48,037 nucleotides of DNA from Thermomicrobiales bacterium (lineage in GTDB: Bacteria; Chloroflexota; Chloroflexia; Thermomicrobiales; CADCWN01), in NCBI GenBank assembly GCA_030446685.1, contig JAUJMV010000032.1, forward strand, positions 7,735 through 55,771. Reading direction: 5' to 3'. Every line of letters starts with the position of its first letter. Positions within the stretch are counted from its first letter, which is position 1. The translations under genes and the position numbers were made by a program. This document shows positions 47,510-48,037 of this stretch, in pieces. The notes beneath the pieces were generated by a model. It ran no database searches. It was not told where the DNA came from and saw only the letters and a program-made list of their open reading frames with translations.

Positions 47510-47590
47510 TCTACATAAACATAACGCCCCTTGCCGCGGCCCGGGGCGAGGCTTCGCCCGTCGCCCCATCGGCCGGAGCTCCCCGGATGG

Positions 47591-48037
47591 CTACTCCTCG
47601 TCCGCGAAGGGGCGGCGGGGTGGGCGCCGGGTGTCGAGGAAGCTCTGCAGCATGATCGCGGCGGCGGCGGCGTCGATCCGCTCGCGGCGCTCCTCGCGCG
47701 ACAGCCGGCGGTCGAGCAGGAGGCGCTCGGCCTCGGCGGTGGTGTAACGCTCGTCGCCGAAGGCGATCGGCACGTCGAGCAGCGGCGCCAGGCGCGCGGC
47801 GAAGTCGCGCACGATCGCCGCCTGCGGCCCCTCGCTGCCGTTGAGGCTGGTCGGCAGCCCGACGACGACCGCCTCGACCCCCTTCTCGCGCGCGATCGCG
47901 GCGATCTCCGCCAGCGCGCGGTCCTCCCGGCGGCGGCGCACCTGCACCGTCGTCAGCGGCGCGGCCAGCAACCCGAGTTCGTCGGAGAGCGCGACGCCGA
48001 TGCGCCGCGCCCCCACGTCCAGCCCGAGCGCGCGCAT
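47591..48037 (-). CDS. ruvX: Putative pre-16S rRNA nuclease / Holliday junction resolvase-like RuvX (YqgF)
   Basis: 148 residues. MRALGLDVGARRIGVALSDE is the N-terminal RNase H-fold motif with the catalytic Asp, VEAVVVGLPTSLNGSEGPQA is the central motif, and DERYTTAEAERLL and IDAAAAAIMLQSFLD complete the active site. Full-length and family-typical. The start codon is exactly at the window end, so the gene is complete; whatever lies upstream is not visible. YqgF proteins process the 5' end of 16S rRNA; the resolvase role is from older annotation. It faces the same way as the helicase gene, with a promoter region between. Confidence 0.93.
   Translation of the reverse strand: MRALGLDVGARRIGVALSDELGLLAAPLTTVQVRRRREDRALAEIAAIAREKGVEAVVVGLPTSLNGSEGPQAAIVRDFAARLAPLLDVPIAFGDERYTTAEAERLLLDRRLSREERRERIDAAAAAIMLQSFLDTRRPPRRPFADEE

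Overview
The window is about 48 kb of very GC-rich bacterial DNA (roughly 70% by eye). Gene content points to a Chloroflexota bacterium, most likely Thermomicrobia (Sphaerobacter-like). This is inferred from codon bias, the fused sugar-ABC permease, the Exo VII, MnmE, SecA and RuvX sequences, and the mix of two-component genes; no marker rRNA is present. Most genes are housekeeping or generic. No CRISPR array, prophage or large mobile island was seen.

Layout. 1-1400: tail of a histidine phosphatase, a non-coding stretch with a Thr/Ser-free inverted repeat, and an SRPBCC protein. 1400-5550: a carbohydrate ABC importer on the minus strand (solute-binding lipoprotein, then one polypeptide holding both permease halves) behind a clear sigma-70-type promoter. 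5690-7100: an FmdB-type zinc ribbon gene, about 800 bp of non-coding DNA, and tRNA-Phe, tRNA-Val and tRNA-Leu on the minus strand. 7300-12250: a hypothetical gene, xseA-xseB, a PRC-barrel protein and a CorC/HlyC-type membrane protein. 12400-17400: broken copies of ftsH, a PfkB sugar kinase, a MerR/GyrI-like regulator and a transglutaminase-like gene. 17600-20400: mnmE and a RES-Xre toxin-antitoxin pair. 20400-24600: a PrsW-type protease, a cation/proton antiporter fused to a rhodanese domain with an internal TGA, and an unknown gene. 25100-29500: a three-gene signalling operon (triple-PAS protein, histidine kinase, REC-GAF-kinase). 29600-30330: an XRE-RelE toxin-antitoxin pair. 30460-33300: a NuoE/NuoF-like NADH-oxidising pair with a promoter and a perfect Crp/Fnr-type box. 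33360-34700: an IS4-like element. 34870-40300: a membrane glycosyltransferase, a PIG-L deacetylase, a ferritin-like protein, a cold-shock protein, a degenerate cold-shock paralogue and small unknown genes. 40800-48037: secA, a two-gene unknown operon with a 15-residue repeat protein, a DEAD-box helicase and ruvX.

Sequence quality matters. Frameshifts are strongly clustered (3.6-5.2, 5.7-6.0, 12.4-17.4, 23.9-26.3 and 33.4-34.6 kb), while long stretches such as 7.3-12.2, 17.6-23.4, 26.5-33.1 and 34.9-48.0 kb are intact. Shifts are usually compensated within tens of bases, so local consensus error is the simplest explanation for most. Changed catalytic residues in ftsH are not explained by indels alone.

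The observations most worth follow-up are the TGA codon at a conserved cysteine position of the rhodanese domain (candidate selenocysteine), the kinase-less triple-PAS protein coupled to a kinase with heptad-phased LHI repeats, the NuoF-like subunit whose N-terminal ferredoxin-like domain has lost its cysteines, the cold-shock paralogue without its RNA-binding aromatics, and the repeat protein operon at 43.6-45.9 kb.
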